Positions 11,711 through 23,481 of a DNA stretch of 64,000 nt are shown here, one piece after another (the first letter of the stretch is position 1; every line of letters starts with the position of its first letter). The notes under the pieces were generated by a model. It did not search any database and was not told the DNA's origin. It was given only the letters and a program-made list of their open reading frames with translations. Both the position numbers and the translations under genes were made by a program. This DNA is from Anaeramoeba flamelloides (taxonomy: Eukaryota > Metamonada > Anaeramoebidae), in contig JANTQA010000012.1 of the NCBI GenBank assembly GCA_027625915.1, positions 15,834,501 to 15,898,500 of the forward strand. Reading direction: 5' to 3'.

Positions 11711-12307
11711 TTTTTTTCTTGAATTGGTCTTTTTGTTTCCATTTTTTTTTTTTTTTCTTTTTTTTTTCTTCAATTTGGAGTGATTTCACAAAAAGGAGAA
11801 GAATATTTTGAATTATACATTTAATAACTGATCTTTTTTGACATTCACGAATTAATAGTAAAAATGGAAACAGACAAATAAAATTCTAATTGGGACGACC
11901 GATTTTCGAAAAAACAATTTACAAATTAAAATTTCAAACTTTTCTTGAAAGCTCCTTTTTTTTTTTTATATATTTTATTTTAATTTTATTTATTATTATA
12001 CACAACAACTCTTTCTCGAAATAAAAATATTATATTATTTTTTTTGATCACAAATTATATTCCATCGATTTTATTTCATTTTTATTCTCATAACAAGTTT
12101 TTTTCCCCTCATTTAATATATAGTGAACTAAGTGATTTTATTAAAAACAATCCTTTGATATCATTTTTAGCTCATAATGGGATATATTCACCTTTTCAGT
12201 CAAAGGGAATCCGCTTTAATTGGGAAAGAAGAAAATATACTATCAATTAAATCTAGAATTCTGGATTAAAATAGAATTTTAATTTTTAGATCTGATCATT
12301 TTTTCTC

Positions 12308-12360
<53 letters not shown>

Positions 12361-12449
12361 TTTTCTTTTTTTTTTAAAAAAAGTAAAGAAGAAGAAAAAA
12401 TGTTTAAAACCCCAAATTAACTATAAGAAAATTGAGAATTTGCAATTTC
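11711..12449. other. downstream region of MVD with long poly-T tract
   Basis: No supported gene. The frame at 12044-12250 (68 codons) has no family I recognise. A ~50-base almost pure T run occupies 12309-12359, followed by an A-rich stretch. Confidence 0.45.
12309..12359. repeat. poly-T tract
   Basis: About 50 consecutive T residues. It could be the reverse-complement poly-A tail of a retroposed sequence, but no retroposed gene is recognisable beside it. Confidence 0.85.
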
Positions 12450-13160
12450 TTAATAATACAAATTATTTACTATTTAAAAATCTTATTGCCAATAATTTTA
12501 TATTTTCTAAAGAAATTGAGAAATTTTGTACTAAATGGTCGAATGTAAGATAAAAAATTTTTTCACATTTTATTTTTTTAAAAAAATTTATTGTTTGCTC
12601 AGATATTACTTGTAAGAATAATGATTCTAATCTGATGTTCATTATTTCTCTTATTTTTAAACCACCCTATCTTGGTTAAAACTTGAAAAAAATGTTTTGT
12701 TTTTTTATTTTTGGCTGAGTCACTTGATTGGAATTGTAATTTTATATTTGTTATCTCCTAGAAATAAACAATAAATATTAATGTAATCTAATATTTTTTT
12801 GAGAGAATAATTAAAAATAATTATTACGAAAAAAAATTAAAATGTGTTTTAAAAATACTATCCAAAAAAAAAAATAAAAATGATAGAGGTAACCAATCTT
12901 CTACGATAACAAGAAAAAATTTTAAAATATTTTATTGGTTTGATTTTCTGTACTTATAAATTTTGAATGTTTAAAGCCTCAAAATATTCTGATTCCAGAA
13001 AAAACCCCATAAAAGAATATTTTTTATTAGTGAGATCAATTTTTTTTTTCGATTTTTTTTTAATAAAAAAGGAAAATTATAAATTAATTTTATTTCTTTA
13101 TTTATCTAGTTTTTTACAACGTTTATTCCTAATTTCAATATTATTATACAATAAATAATT
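12450..13160 (+). repeat. dispersed repeat family T, copy 1
   Basis: Blocks here resemble two other places. TTTCTAAAGAAATTGAGAA, TCTAATCTGATG and TTTTTGGCTG recur in order at about 23820-24060. CAAAATATTCTGATTCCAG and TTAGTGAGATCAATTTTTT recur at about 28300-28370. Copies lie downstream of both MVD and the BTB gene. No coding content is seen; the frame at 12967-13158 is hydrophobic low complexity. Confidence 0.4.
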
Positions 13161-13751
13161 GTTATCCTGATAAATATTAATTCAAATATTTTCTTTTTTC
13201 TTTTTAAATATACATTTTTCTTTGATTAGATATAAAATGAAATTATTATTGCTGAGGAAATATCTTTAGAAGATTAGTTATAACTATAAAAGTTTTAAAG
13301 TCATTTGCAAGTTTTTACTGATCGAAGATGTTTTTTTTTTCAAGATAAAATTAGTTTTTATTAAAAAAAAAACCCATTTATTAAAGAGATTTAGGAAACA
13401 AGTAAATTTATCCTCAAAATTCAAAACCAATTTTTTTATTACAAAAAAAAATTCAATTGTTTTTATGGAATCTTGTAAATTATAAAAATTTTTTAAAAAT
13501 TTATTTTTTTTTATATTTTTTTATACTTTTTATAAACAATAAAACGACTTTTTTATAACTTTAATAATTTAAAAAATTTACTTTCTAAATCTAAATTTCA
13601 TTGCTATTTTTTTCCGAATTTCTGAAATTCCTAATTATTTAATCATTTATACCCCAATTAATTGTATAAGTTAATATTAAAAGTGTAATATTAATAATTA
13701 AAACTGTTAATTGAATCAAACTTTTCTTTCAAAAAATAATACACCCCATAA

Positions 13752-14112
13752 GTGTAAATAAGGAATGTTGTAAAAAATAGAGTTTTTTCAATTTTAGAGA
13801 TAAATATAGAGCTCCTTTCATTTATCCAAATTTTGGTAATAGTAAATATAATATCTGATCATCTTAATAGACTAAGAATAATTTTAATCAAAAAATCGTT
13901 TGGAAAATACCAATACTTTGTTTGAAAAATGATTTTTTTTTTAAAATTGAAAGATTGTTGTTTGCCAAACGATTTTTTGATTAAAATTATTCTTAGTCTA
14001 TTAAGATGATCAGATATTATATTTACTATTACCAAAATTTGGATAAATGAAAGGAGCTCTATATTTATCTCTAAAATTGAAAAAACTCTATTTCTTACAA
14101 CATTCATATTTA
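13752..14112. repeat. long near-perfect inverted repeat (hairpin)
   Basis: Left arm about 13752-13904 and right arm about 13963-14112 are reverse complements over roughly 145-150 bases with only a handful of mismatches. They are separated by a loop of about 58 bases. A transcript of either strand would fold into a long double-stranded stem. The minus-strand frame at 13859-14164 is simply this hairpin read through and is not a gene. It may be a fold-back MITE or a source of small RNAs. Confidence 0.8.
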
Positions 14113-14689
14113 CTCTTGTATCTATTATAAACCAAAAATAAAAGTTCAATACATCAGAATTCATTTAAAATTTAATAATTATTATAGGTTATTTTTTTAA
14201 GTTTTATATTGGAAACATGCAAATTTTGAATTTCAAAAATTAAACTCAAATTTATAAATTATTTAGTTAGTGCTAACTCGCCAATTTAATTGACTAAAAT
14301 AAATATTATAAAAAAAAAAAAATAACTAAGATCTTATAAATATTTCATTTTATTTTTTTAAATTTAATGCCGACTTAAATTAAAAATTAAATTCAAAATA
14401 TTGAATTATCATCCAGTTTGGTATAATAATAGATTAATATAAAACCGTTAATAGAGAAGATTTGTGAATGAATAAAAAATTAATTATTTGTTTTTTCATT
14501 AATTTTTATAATATTATACATATAATCTATAATTTGAAAAAAATGAAACAAAAACATAACTACTAAAAATAATTGTTGAAAAAAAAATCTTTTTTTAGTT
14601 GTTTAAAAATCAGATTAGTTGAAGTATTTCATATTTAAATTATCACATGGGTTAAAAATTTTTAACTATGAAAAAAAAAAAAAAAACTT

Positions 14690-15400
14690 TCAATTCTTGG
14701 ATAAATTCAGATCTTACTGAAATATGTAAAATTAAGGTAACAAAACACCCCCCATTTAAAAAACAAAATTCAAAATCAAAAATATAGTAATTTCTATAAA
14801 TAAAAAAAAAATTTAAGAAAAAATATATTTCTTCCTTATTTATACAACGTGATAAAACCCAACGATTAAATAAATTAATTTAACTAGAAATCAAAAGATT
14901 TAATTCGAATAGAGAAAAAATACGGAAATCTAGAAGTATATATACCTTGGATTAGTGAATTTGGTGTGTTAGAAGGTTTATAAATATTTCAAAATCATTA
15001 AAATAAAAAAAATCTATTTTGGAAATCAGAAATTTTTTACCCCTTAATTCAAATAAATTAAATCTAAATTCCAACACATCTCCATATTTTATAAATAGAA
15101 ATCTTGATAAATAAATAAAAATTACAATTAAACTAGAGGGAAAAACCGAAAAAAAGTGAATAAAACAAAATATTCATCATTTTTATAGGTATACTTTTCG
15201 AATGATGTGATATATTAATATTGGAAAAAATAATTTTTTTTAAAAATAAACCCGAATGAATTAATTTTGTACTAAGGTCTTATGAATTTATTTTCTTTGA
15301 TTGATAAAACTGAATTATATGATTTTTTATTGGAATTTACTTTCAAAAATTTAAGTATACGGATATATAGGTCGTAATTTAATTGTTTTTCAATAATAAA
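14690..15400 (+). mobile_element. LINE 3' fragment (plus strand)
   Basis: The segment at 14694-14735 is nearly identical to 40109-40150 in the LINE copy there, encoding NSWINSDLTEICKIK. Farther on, the remains of the C-terminal block are readable: an NIHHF-type segment near 15168 and NLSIRIYRS near 15350-15375, matching the LINE C-terminus at 40642-40830. All frames are interrupted, and the hairpin module found in the other copies is absent here. This is a dead, 5'-truncated non-LTR retrotransposon copy. Confidence 0.6.
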
Positions 15401-15639
15401 AAACAAAAAAAGTGAAACTAATAATCTGTTATTTAAATTCTAATATTACATAAAACAATCTACAATTTATTATCAAATAATATTACAAGATAAAAGTTTC
15501 AGAGCTAATTAAACTGGAGTTCACTTGTATGATTTACTCACAATTACAACATACACATACCCAAGACAAATATATTGGAACTGATCTCTTAATGGTGTAG
15601 GTAGATTATACCTTTTTGAAAAATTTTATTTATCTACAG

Positions 15640-16690
15640 CTTTGAGTAAAAAAAAAAATATTTTTGATAACAATTGAATACTAGTTCTTTGATACCAAAA
15701 TACCATTCTCTGTTCTATTTATGAAAAGAAAAGGAGAAGAAAAGCAAATCAGAGTTGAATCTTGTATTTATCAATTTTTTTTTGACCCTTTTTTTTTTTG
15801 ATTATATTTTGGCTTAGATTAATTTAGGTTTTGGGTCTAGAAATGTGTTAAAAGGATTATCAAAAATTAATCCAAGAAACACCAATAAACTAAACTCGAA
15901 AAGTTGTGTCTTTGAATCAAATTATTTCTTTTTGAAATAAACAAATAAGAAAGACCAAGTTTCCAGATTAATTTTGTTGAAATCAATATTGAAAACTTAA
16001 CAAAATCCAATCAAAACCTATTTTTGAAGATTTGATTTCCTTTCTGTTTTTAATTTTTATGAATCAACACAATTTATAACCTTGAATTTCTCATTCAATT
16101 ACTATTTATGATTATTTTACAATAACATTTTTTACAACTTCGCTTTGAAATTCTTTTTTCAAATATTTTTATCAAATTAAGCGAATATAAAAAATACTGT
16201 TTCAATGATTAAAGTACACATTATTGAATTTTCGGAATCAAAATAAATCACTACAGAAAGTTCAACTAAAGGAATTAGAAAAAATAGTTAAAAAATTTCA
16301 AAAAAGATTCAGAATTATTTTCAGTTGTCAATTGAATTAAAAATAAATTAATTATCAAATCAAATGAATTCTTCCTATACATTTTCATTTCTAAACAAGA
16401 ATTTATCAATAACCTCATTTCTAAAAAAAAACCTAGAATTAGGTGAATTAATAGAAACTCTTGAATTTAAAATTAATTTTGTAATTTCTTTTGATATAGG
16501 TAATTTATTACTGAAATTTTTACAAACAAAAGTATTTCTAAGAAGAATTTAAAATAAAACCCAGTAAAGGAGAAGTAAAATATCAAATTTTAACACAAAA
16601 GAGAAATAAATAAATTATTTTTATTTATTTTTTCTTGATCAAATTTTTCCATTTTTGAGTTGGTATGAATATATATCATAATAGGATATA
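15640..16690 (+). repeat. dispersed repeat family R, plus-orientation copy
   Basis: Collinear with 2930-4100, sharing TCAGAGTTGAATCTT, CCAATCAAAACCTATTTTTG, CTTTTTTCAAATATTTTT and TTTTTTCTTGATCAAA in the same order. It ends about 240 bases upstream of the AmrS-diflavin start codon, so it may contribute to that gene's upstream region. The frame at 16364-16552 is not conserved in the other copies. Confidence 0.5.
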
Positions 16691-16930
16691 TTCCACTCCT
16701 TATATTTCAGAAAATATCCATTTATTTGGATAAAGAAATAATTTGATAAATTCAGTTTCAAATAAACTGTAAAATTCAAAATTCATAAAATGTTCATACT
16801 CCCTTAAATAACAATCTTTGGATACCCAATCGGTCTTGTTTAAAAGTTGTCTCTTTACATAAAGGATTTCTGAAATCATTTCCAATTTCATTTTTTTTAT
16901 TTTTTACTTCATTATTTCTTGAATTAATTT

Positions 16931-19900
16931 ATGAGTGAGTGTATTTTATACAAAAAACTTGATAGCAAAAAAGTTCGATGTACTTGTTGTTCCTTAAAAT
17001 GTGTCATCCCAAATCACGAAACGGGTGAGTGTGGAGTTAGAAAAAATCGTAATGGGAAACTATATTTAGAGGTGTATGGCAAACCAGATGCTGTAGCTGT
17101 CGATCCAATTGAAAAAAAAGTAATAACTTATTTTCTGTTTTTTTTTTTAAAACCTTTGATGATCCTTATTCTTTTTTTCTGCTAATTTTTTCATCTCTTA
17201 ATTACAAAACAGCCACTTTATCAATTTTACCCAACAAGCACAGCATTTTCTATTGGAACCTTTGGTTGTAATTTTAAGTAATCATTAACCACTTCAAAGA
17301 ATTGATTTCACAAACAAAATTTCACTTCTTTTTCTTGTTTTGATCAATTTAAGAGCCAAACAGTTAAAAAAAATAGCAAACTTCCAAATGACTAAATTCT
17401 CTTCAAAATATAAAATGCATTCGTTTTTCTCTTCTTTCTGGTTTAAACCTATTTTTTTAAAAAACAAAAAGATGTACCTTTTGCCAAAATTGGGATCTAA
17501 GCCAAGCTTCCAAAACAAATGACATTGAAAATTTAACAAACAGTTATGATCTCTCTCCCAAGGATGTGATTAAAATCTGTAAAAAGAAAAAATGTAAAGT
17601 TATTGCGTATACCTACAATGTAAAATTTTTTTTTAATTTTTTTTTAATTTTTTTTTTCTTTACTTTTATTTTCTCAATCTTTTTTCTCTTTGCAACTCTT
17701 ACAGCCATTCCAGCCCCACCATGGAAATTTATAAGAAATAGAAATTGATTGTCGGTACTCAAAATTGATCTTGTTTATCAAAACAAAAAAATGCTTATGA
17801 AAGTTTCTTATATACCATAAATTTTATAATCTAAGAAAAAAAAATCAATTGATCCAATTTTTTGATTCTCAACGTTTTGAAGACTGACAAACAAATTGAT
17901 AATCAAACTTACATTAAAGTGGATCTTTAATTTCTCAAATTGTGAAAATCTCAGGTTTAAACCACTGAAAAGCAGTGAAAGAGAAATACTTTCAAGTTTC
18001 TATGATTACTGTAATTTCTTTTCTTGAGAAATTTAATTTCTGTATTTGTTGATTAAAAAAAATTTCTCTATAATGATGTAAGAGAAATTGAAATCTTTTA
18101 TGTTGTGATAGAAATTGAATTTTCTATTTCATTAAAAACACAAGTTTAGAATAGACAACTAATATGTATGTACTATTACTTTTTATGGTAGGATTGGAAA
18201 GGCAGTAGTAATACACATATTGAAAATAATCACCAATGTTGCATCCAATTATCAAAATAATTAATAGCTTTAAATTTTAAAAAGATTAAACCATTCAAAA
18301 AAAAAAAAAAAAAACACCCAAAACTAAACATGAAGATGATTTTCATATTACCAAAAAACAAAAACAGATGATGTAAAAATTCCAAAAACAATTTTAAATT
18401 AACTTCATAGAATTCTTGATTGCTTTTTTTCGAGAGGTTGTATCATGTGATCGTCTTGAATCTTTTTTTGGTAAAGAGACAGAAATGAAGATTCTGTTAT
18501 TTATTTTATTTTTTCAAAATTTAGTTGGCTCAAGAAATAGAAAATAGTATTGTAAAAAAATTGATTATTATGTAAATTAAATACCTTGAATAGAGTACAA
18601 ATTCTTTATATAGCAGTGAAAAAAATACCAGGGAAAGATTTTTAATTGTGAATATTCGGAAAATTGTTGTTTACTTTCCCTAAATATTTTAAATCAAATC
18701 CTTTTTAAATAACCAATTTTTTTTTGAACATAAGTAATAAACCTACCTAAAGTTCATTAAAGTGAGGTGTCTATAGAATACTCATTTAATTTTTTGATAA
18801 CCATAAGTAGATAAACTTATTTTGAAAAACAATCGAGTGTTATAAAGGTTTACTAGAGTTTGGAAAATGATAATTTTCTTCTTGTTTTCTGATTGATTGA
18901 ATGGTGTTTTTAACAAGTGTCATTTCATTAATCATCATTCTAATAAGCGGGTGAGTTATAATTTAAAAAGTTTTTTTCTTAAACAAAAGGATTATATTCA
19001 GCACATTTGAAATTACACAACAATTTTCCGAATATTCACAATTAAAAATCTTACCCTGGTATGTTTTTCACTACTAAGACTTTTATTTTCCAATTAATAA
19101 ATAAAAAAAAAATTATTTCACGTTCCTTATTATTTTACGAATTTATTCGTCGAAAAAACCCACAGATATTCACAAAATCAATTACAAAAGGAAAATTCTC
19201 GTATTATATTAGAATATTTTTTAATAAACTTTTGAAATAAAAAAAAATTGGTTTAAATATGAATTTAATGGTATTTCAAAAAAATCGTGTTTAATATTTC
19301 AATTCTATTTCTTGAAATTTACAAATTAAATTTTTTGAAAACTTTTAAATTAAGTTAATTAAAAAAAAGCTTTGAAATAAATAATTAAGAAATAAAAACT
19401 TTAAATTTTTTTTTTTTTATTATTATTTAAGGAAGGGGTTATTAACTCCTCTTGTTTGTCGTTAGGTTTTTTTTAATTTGAGAAATAAAAAGAAAATTGA
19501 AGAAATTTTCTTTTAATTTCTTAAACGAAAAAAAATTGCCGTTATCTTTTCCAGAATTCAAAAGAATAGAGAAAAATCTTTGATTTTACTCCATTCTTTT
19601 AAATTCTGGAAAAGCTAGGCACTCTACGGCACCCTACAACACTCCCTAAAAATATTCCTCAAAAATAAAAAAACCGAATCAAAAATCTATTTTTTATAAC
19701 CTAAAGATATTTAAGTTATCCACCAAGTTCAACAATTTTAAAATTTCGGACATTTATCAATTTTTTAAATATGTCTTACCATATAATCAATAAAATTTCA
19801 AATAAATTTTGACCTTTATGTTGAAAGTCTGAACAAAAGGAAATTATAGGAAATATTGATCATTTTTTATGGGTATATCCTTTCTATGAAAAAGATATGA

Positions 19901-22900
19901 TTAATATTTCAAAACAAATTAAAAGAATTAAACCGTAATGAATTATTTTTAAACCAAGACAGTTTGAAATTATTATAATTAATTAAAAATCGTGAACTCT
20001 ATGATTTTGCACTTAATGACTCTTAAAAAAAACTTAATTCTATGGATATTTAAGTCTAAGGGCAACTAGAGTATATTTTAAACTTCTTTAGTAATAATAA
20101 TTAAAAGAATAATAAATAAGATTTTTTTTAAAATTTAATTTATTATAAATAAAAATTTTGTAAATATTATTTTCTTTATTTATAATGTTAAAATCGACCT
20201 AATTAAAAAATAACCCATTCTTTGAAATTGTAAATATTACATACTGATACTTACTAATTGTAACAAAATAAAACCTTAACTAATTTAAAATTTGGAATAT
20301 CCACCAAGTTCATGAAATCAAGCGGTTATTTTCTTTTGTAATCATTTTTTAAATTGATCATTTCTTCTTGACTAAAGTATTGCTGAATAAATGGATTTGT
20401 CTAACATTTATAACACCATCTTCTTGATTTTCTCTTTTTTTTTTTTTTTTTTTTTATTTTTATCGAATATTTGGTTATTAAGATTATTATTTTTCTAGTA
20501 ATATTCTTATTATTATTTAAAATGTTTTATTGGTGTTTTGAAATCAATTTATTTTAATGATCTCTCTCTTGTTTTATTTATAAATATATCTATACCATTT
20601 TCAAAACCATAGGAACCCACCATTTTCACCGAATATGCTTTGGATTGTGCAAAGTAAAAATTTTCTTTTTCTTTTTTTGCCGTTTTAATAATTAAACTTT
20701 TTCCAGGTCTTATATTTTGAAATTAAAATCATTAATTATTTTCAAAACTGTTTTTATCAAACAAAAAATTCAAATTCTACAACTTATTTATTCAAAGAAA
20801 TTGAAATTTTAATACAAAATAATAATTAGTGATTTTATACAAGATTATTCCCAACAACCCTGAAAAAAAAAATTAAAAAACAATAAAAAATAAAACATAA
20901 AATACCTTTCCCCATACTATCTCCAAACTTTAAAAACAACAACAATACTAAAAAAAAAAAAAAAAAAAAAAAAAACATCAAATAAATCAATAGATTAGCA
21001 CAGAAAGAAGGAATAAAAAATGTGTATGTAAGCAATGGCTATCAATCTGTTGAAACAATTGAATTGTTATCACCATATTTAGATGCAATTAACGTTGATT
21101 TAAAGGCATTTACAAGCAGGTTTTATCAAGAGTTAAGTGGCGTAAGATTAGCTCCCGTCTTAAAAAATATTAAAAGATGGCATGATTTAGGTGTGTGGAT
21201 TGAAGTAACTACTTTAGTTATTCCTGGTGAAAATGATAGTGAAGAAGAGTTAACGAACATTGCAAATTTTATTGCCTCAATTAATATTGATATTCCATGG
21301 CATATATCGGCATATTATGATGCATACAAAATGGAGGGCAAAGGAAGAACCCCATTAAAGTCCTTATTAAAGGCGTATAACATCGGCAAAAAGGCGGGTC
21401 TTAATTATATTTATACAGGGAATGTGCGAAATTCTGAAACCGAAGCTACATTTTGTCCAAATTGCAATGCCGAAGTTATTAGTCGGTATGGGTATTATAC
21501 TGATGTTCATTCAATAAAAAATGGGAAATGTAAAAAATGTGGTACACCAATTAAAGGAATTTGGTCTGACGATTGTCAAAATAGATTAGTCCCAAAAAAA
21601 ATAACAGATCCAAATGAAATCCATGCAATATTATATCCTGAAGGATCTAAAAATCAAAATGAAGGGCAATATATTAATTTCTTTGAAGGATCCACCTTTG
21701 ATCGTGAACGTCAAATTTTGATTTTGTATGGAACACAAACAGGGAAAACAGAACAGATCGCAAACCAATTATATGAAGTTTTAATTCATTCTGAACGAAC
21801 CAAAAAGAGCTTTGATTTCCGAATTGTTGATTTAGATGATTACAACCCTGAAAATTTGCCATTGGAAAAAAATATCGTTCTGTTAACTTCGACACATGGT
21901 GAGGGTGAAGCACCCGATAATGCATTAGCATTGTTTGAATATTTGGAAAGTAAAAACATTTCCCAAAATTCTTCTTTATTAGAAGGGTTAAAATTTTCAA
22001 TTTTTGGTCTAGGTAATAGCACATATGGTGATCGATATCAAAAAATGTCAAAATATTTTGATACAAAATTTGAATTACTTGGTGCTGAACGATTATACCA
22101 ACGAGGGGAAGGAGATGAATTTAAAAATAATATCCAAATATCTTTTAAAAAATGGTTTAATAACCTTATTTCATCTTTATGTGAAAATTTGGGAGTTAAA
22201 GAACAAAATAATATATTAATAGAAAAATCTCACTTCAAAATCAAATATCTTGAAAATATAATTGAAAAAGAAAAGGAAAAGGAAAAGGAAAAGGAAAAGG
22301 AAAAGGAAAAGGAAAAGGAAAAGGAAAAGGAAATTGAAATGGAAATTGAAAACTTTTCAACAAGTAATAGTAATAAATTTTATAATTCCAAGAATCCATT
22401 TCAATCAAAAATTTTAGAAAAAAATGAATTAATGAAAAATGGAGGTGATCGATCTTGTCTTCAAGTAAAATTAAATTTAAAAAATTCAAATATCAAATAT
22501 AATTGTGGTGATCATATTGGCATTTTGCCAAAGAACTCTCTTCAAAACATTACCAAATTAGCAAAAATCTTAAATGTTAATTTAGATCAAAAGATCCAAA
22601 TAACGCCACCAAGAAGATTTAAAAAGGTGATGACCATCCGTGAATGTTTTGAAAGTTATTGTGATCTTACGGGACCAGTGCCAAATATAATCTTCCAAAC
22701 GTTATCAAAATATACAAAGGACCAAAAAGAACAAAAATGCTTACTCGAGTGGTACCACGATATCAATAAATACAAAGAATGGAATGACGAAAATAAATAT
22801 GGGCTGATCCATATTTTGGAAAAATTTCCAAATATTCAATTAACCTTTGAAACTTTTTTACAATTTGTTCCTCGAATTGCACCTCGTTATTATTCTATCT

Positions 22901-23481
22901 CTTCTTGTTCGCAATACGATCCAAATTCTGTACAGCTCACTGTACAAATTCTTGCAAATGGCCTTTGTTCAAATTATTTTAATAATTTACAAATGAATGA
23001 TCCAATTAGTTTGTTTTGGAAAAAAACCAATTTTAAAATCAATAATAAGCACCCCTCAATTTTAATAGCTACGGGTACAGGCATAGCACCATTCAGAGGA
23101 ATGCTACGTGAAAGATTGTATTTGAAAGAAAACCAAATACAAGAAAAATTCCCAGAAACCTTCTTATTTTTTGGTTGTAGAACACATCAATATGATTTCA
23201 TTTATGAAGATGAATTTGAGAAATATTCAAAACTCGGCTTAATTACAAATTCCTTTTATGCCTTTTCGAGAGACCAACAAAATAAGATTTATGTGCAGCA
23301 TAAGTTGAAAGAGCAAAAAGAATTGCTTCAAAAGGTAATGCAAAATACAGAAGCGCAAATATTGGTCTGTGGTAATCCTAATATGTCTATTCAAATTAAG
23401 GAAACCTTTTCTAAAATGTTTGGTAAAAAGGGTTTAAAAGATCTGATAAAATCAAATAGATATATTGAAGAAAGTTGGTAA
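16931..23481 (+). CDS. amrS: AmrS-type radical SAM enzyme fused to a diflavin reductase
   Basis: Exons by phase-checked GT-AG joins are 16931-17119, 17213-17277, 17472-17619, 20613-20653 and 20994-23481, giving 976 residues. Residues 1-330 match the radical SAM component of the AmmeMemoRadiSam system. The Fe-S triad C82-xxx-C86-xx-C89 sits in GTFGCNFKCTFCQN, which is built only by joining exons 2 and 3. YTYNEPTIFTEYALD crosses exons 3-4. A C-terminal zinc ribbon has Cys 302, 305, 327 and 330. A flavodoxin domain follows (FMN loop GTQTGKTE at 394-401; STHGEGE; GLGNSTYGD), then an EK-repeat linker (about 571-600). The cytochrome P450 reductase-like FAD/NADPH module has RYYS at 779, GTGIAPFRG near 841, YAFSRD and a terminal Trp. 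Cofactors for reducing the Fe-S cluster are thus all on one chain. Function of AmrS itself is poorly known. Confidence 0.93.
18611..19076. mobile_element. MITE family A, copy 2, inside an intron
   Basis: A 466-base element with long terminal inverted repeats, TAGCAGTGAAAAAAATACC on the left against TAGTAGTGAAAAACATACC read inward from the right. Arms continue through AAGATTTTTAATTGTGAATA. TA occurs at both outer edges. It lies in intron 3 of the AmrS-diflavin gene and is non-coding. Confidence 0.75.
19440..20105 (+). mobile_element. LINE 3' fragment with hairpin module, inside an intron
   Basis: The first ~205 bases are the hairpin module. It has a TTTTCCAGAATTCAAAAGAAT arm facing its complement across about 20 bases, then CACTCTACGGCACCCTACAACACTCC in two pieces. 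From about 19660 the sequence follows the LINE C-terminal region, including CCACCAAGTTCAACAAT and the translated block NIDHFLWVYPFYE at 19855-19893. It ends at a CTTCTTTAGTAATAATAA tail near 20105. The frame is broken. Sense orientation matches the host gene, in whose third intron it lies. Confidence 0.65.
22262..22340 (+). repeat. in-frame GAAAAG hexamer array
   Basis: About twelve tandem copies of GAAAAG/GAAAAA code for an alternating Glu-Lys linker between the flavodoxin and FAD domains of the AmrS-diflavin protein. The hexamer length keeps frame whatever the copy number. Confidence 0.95.

Noticed and set aside
13859-14164. 101-codon minus-strand frame
   Set aside because: It runs through both arms and the loop of the long hairpin; length is a by-product of the inverted repeat.
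22241-22489. Minus-strand (Pro-Phe)n-rich frame
   Set aside because: Antisense of the GAAAAG linker array of the AmrS-diflavin gene.
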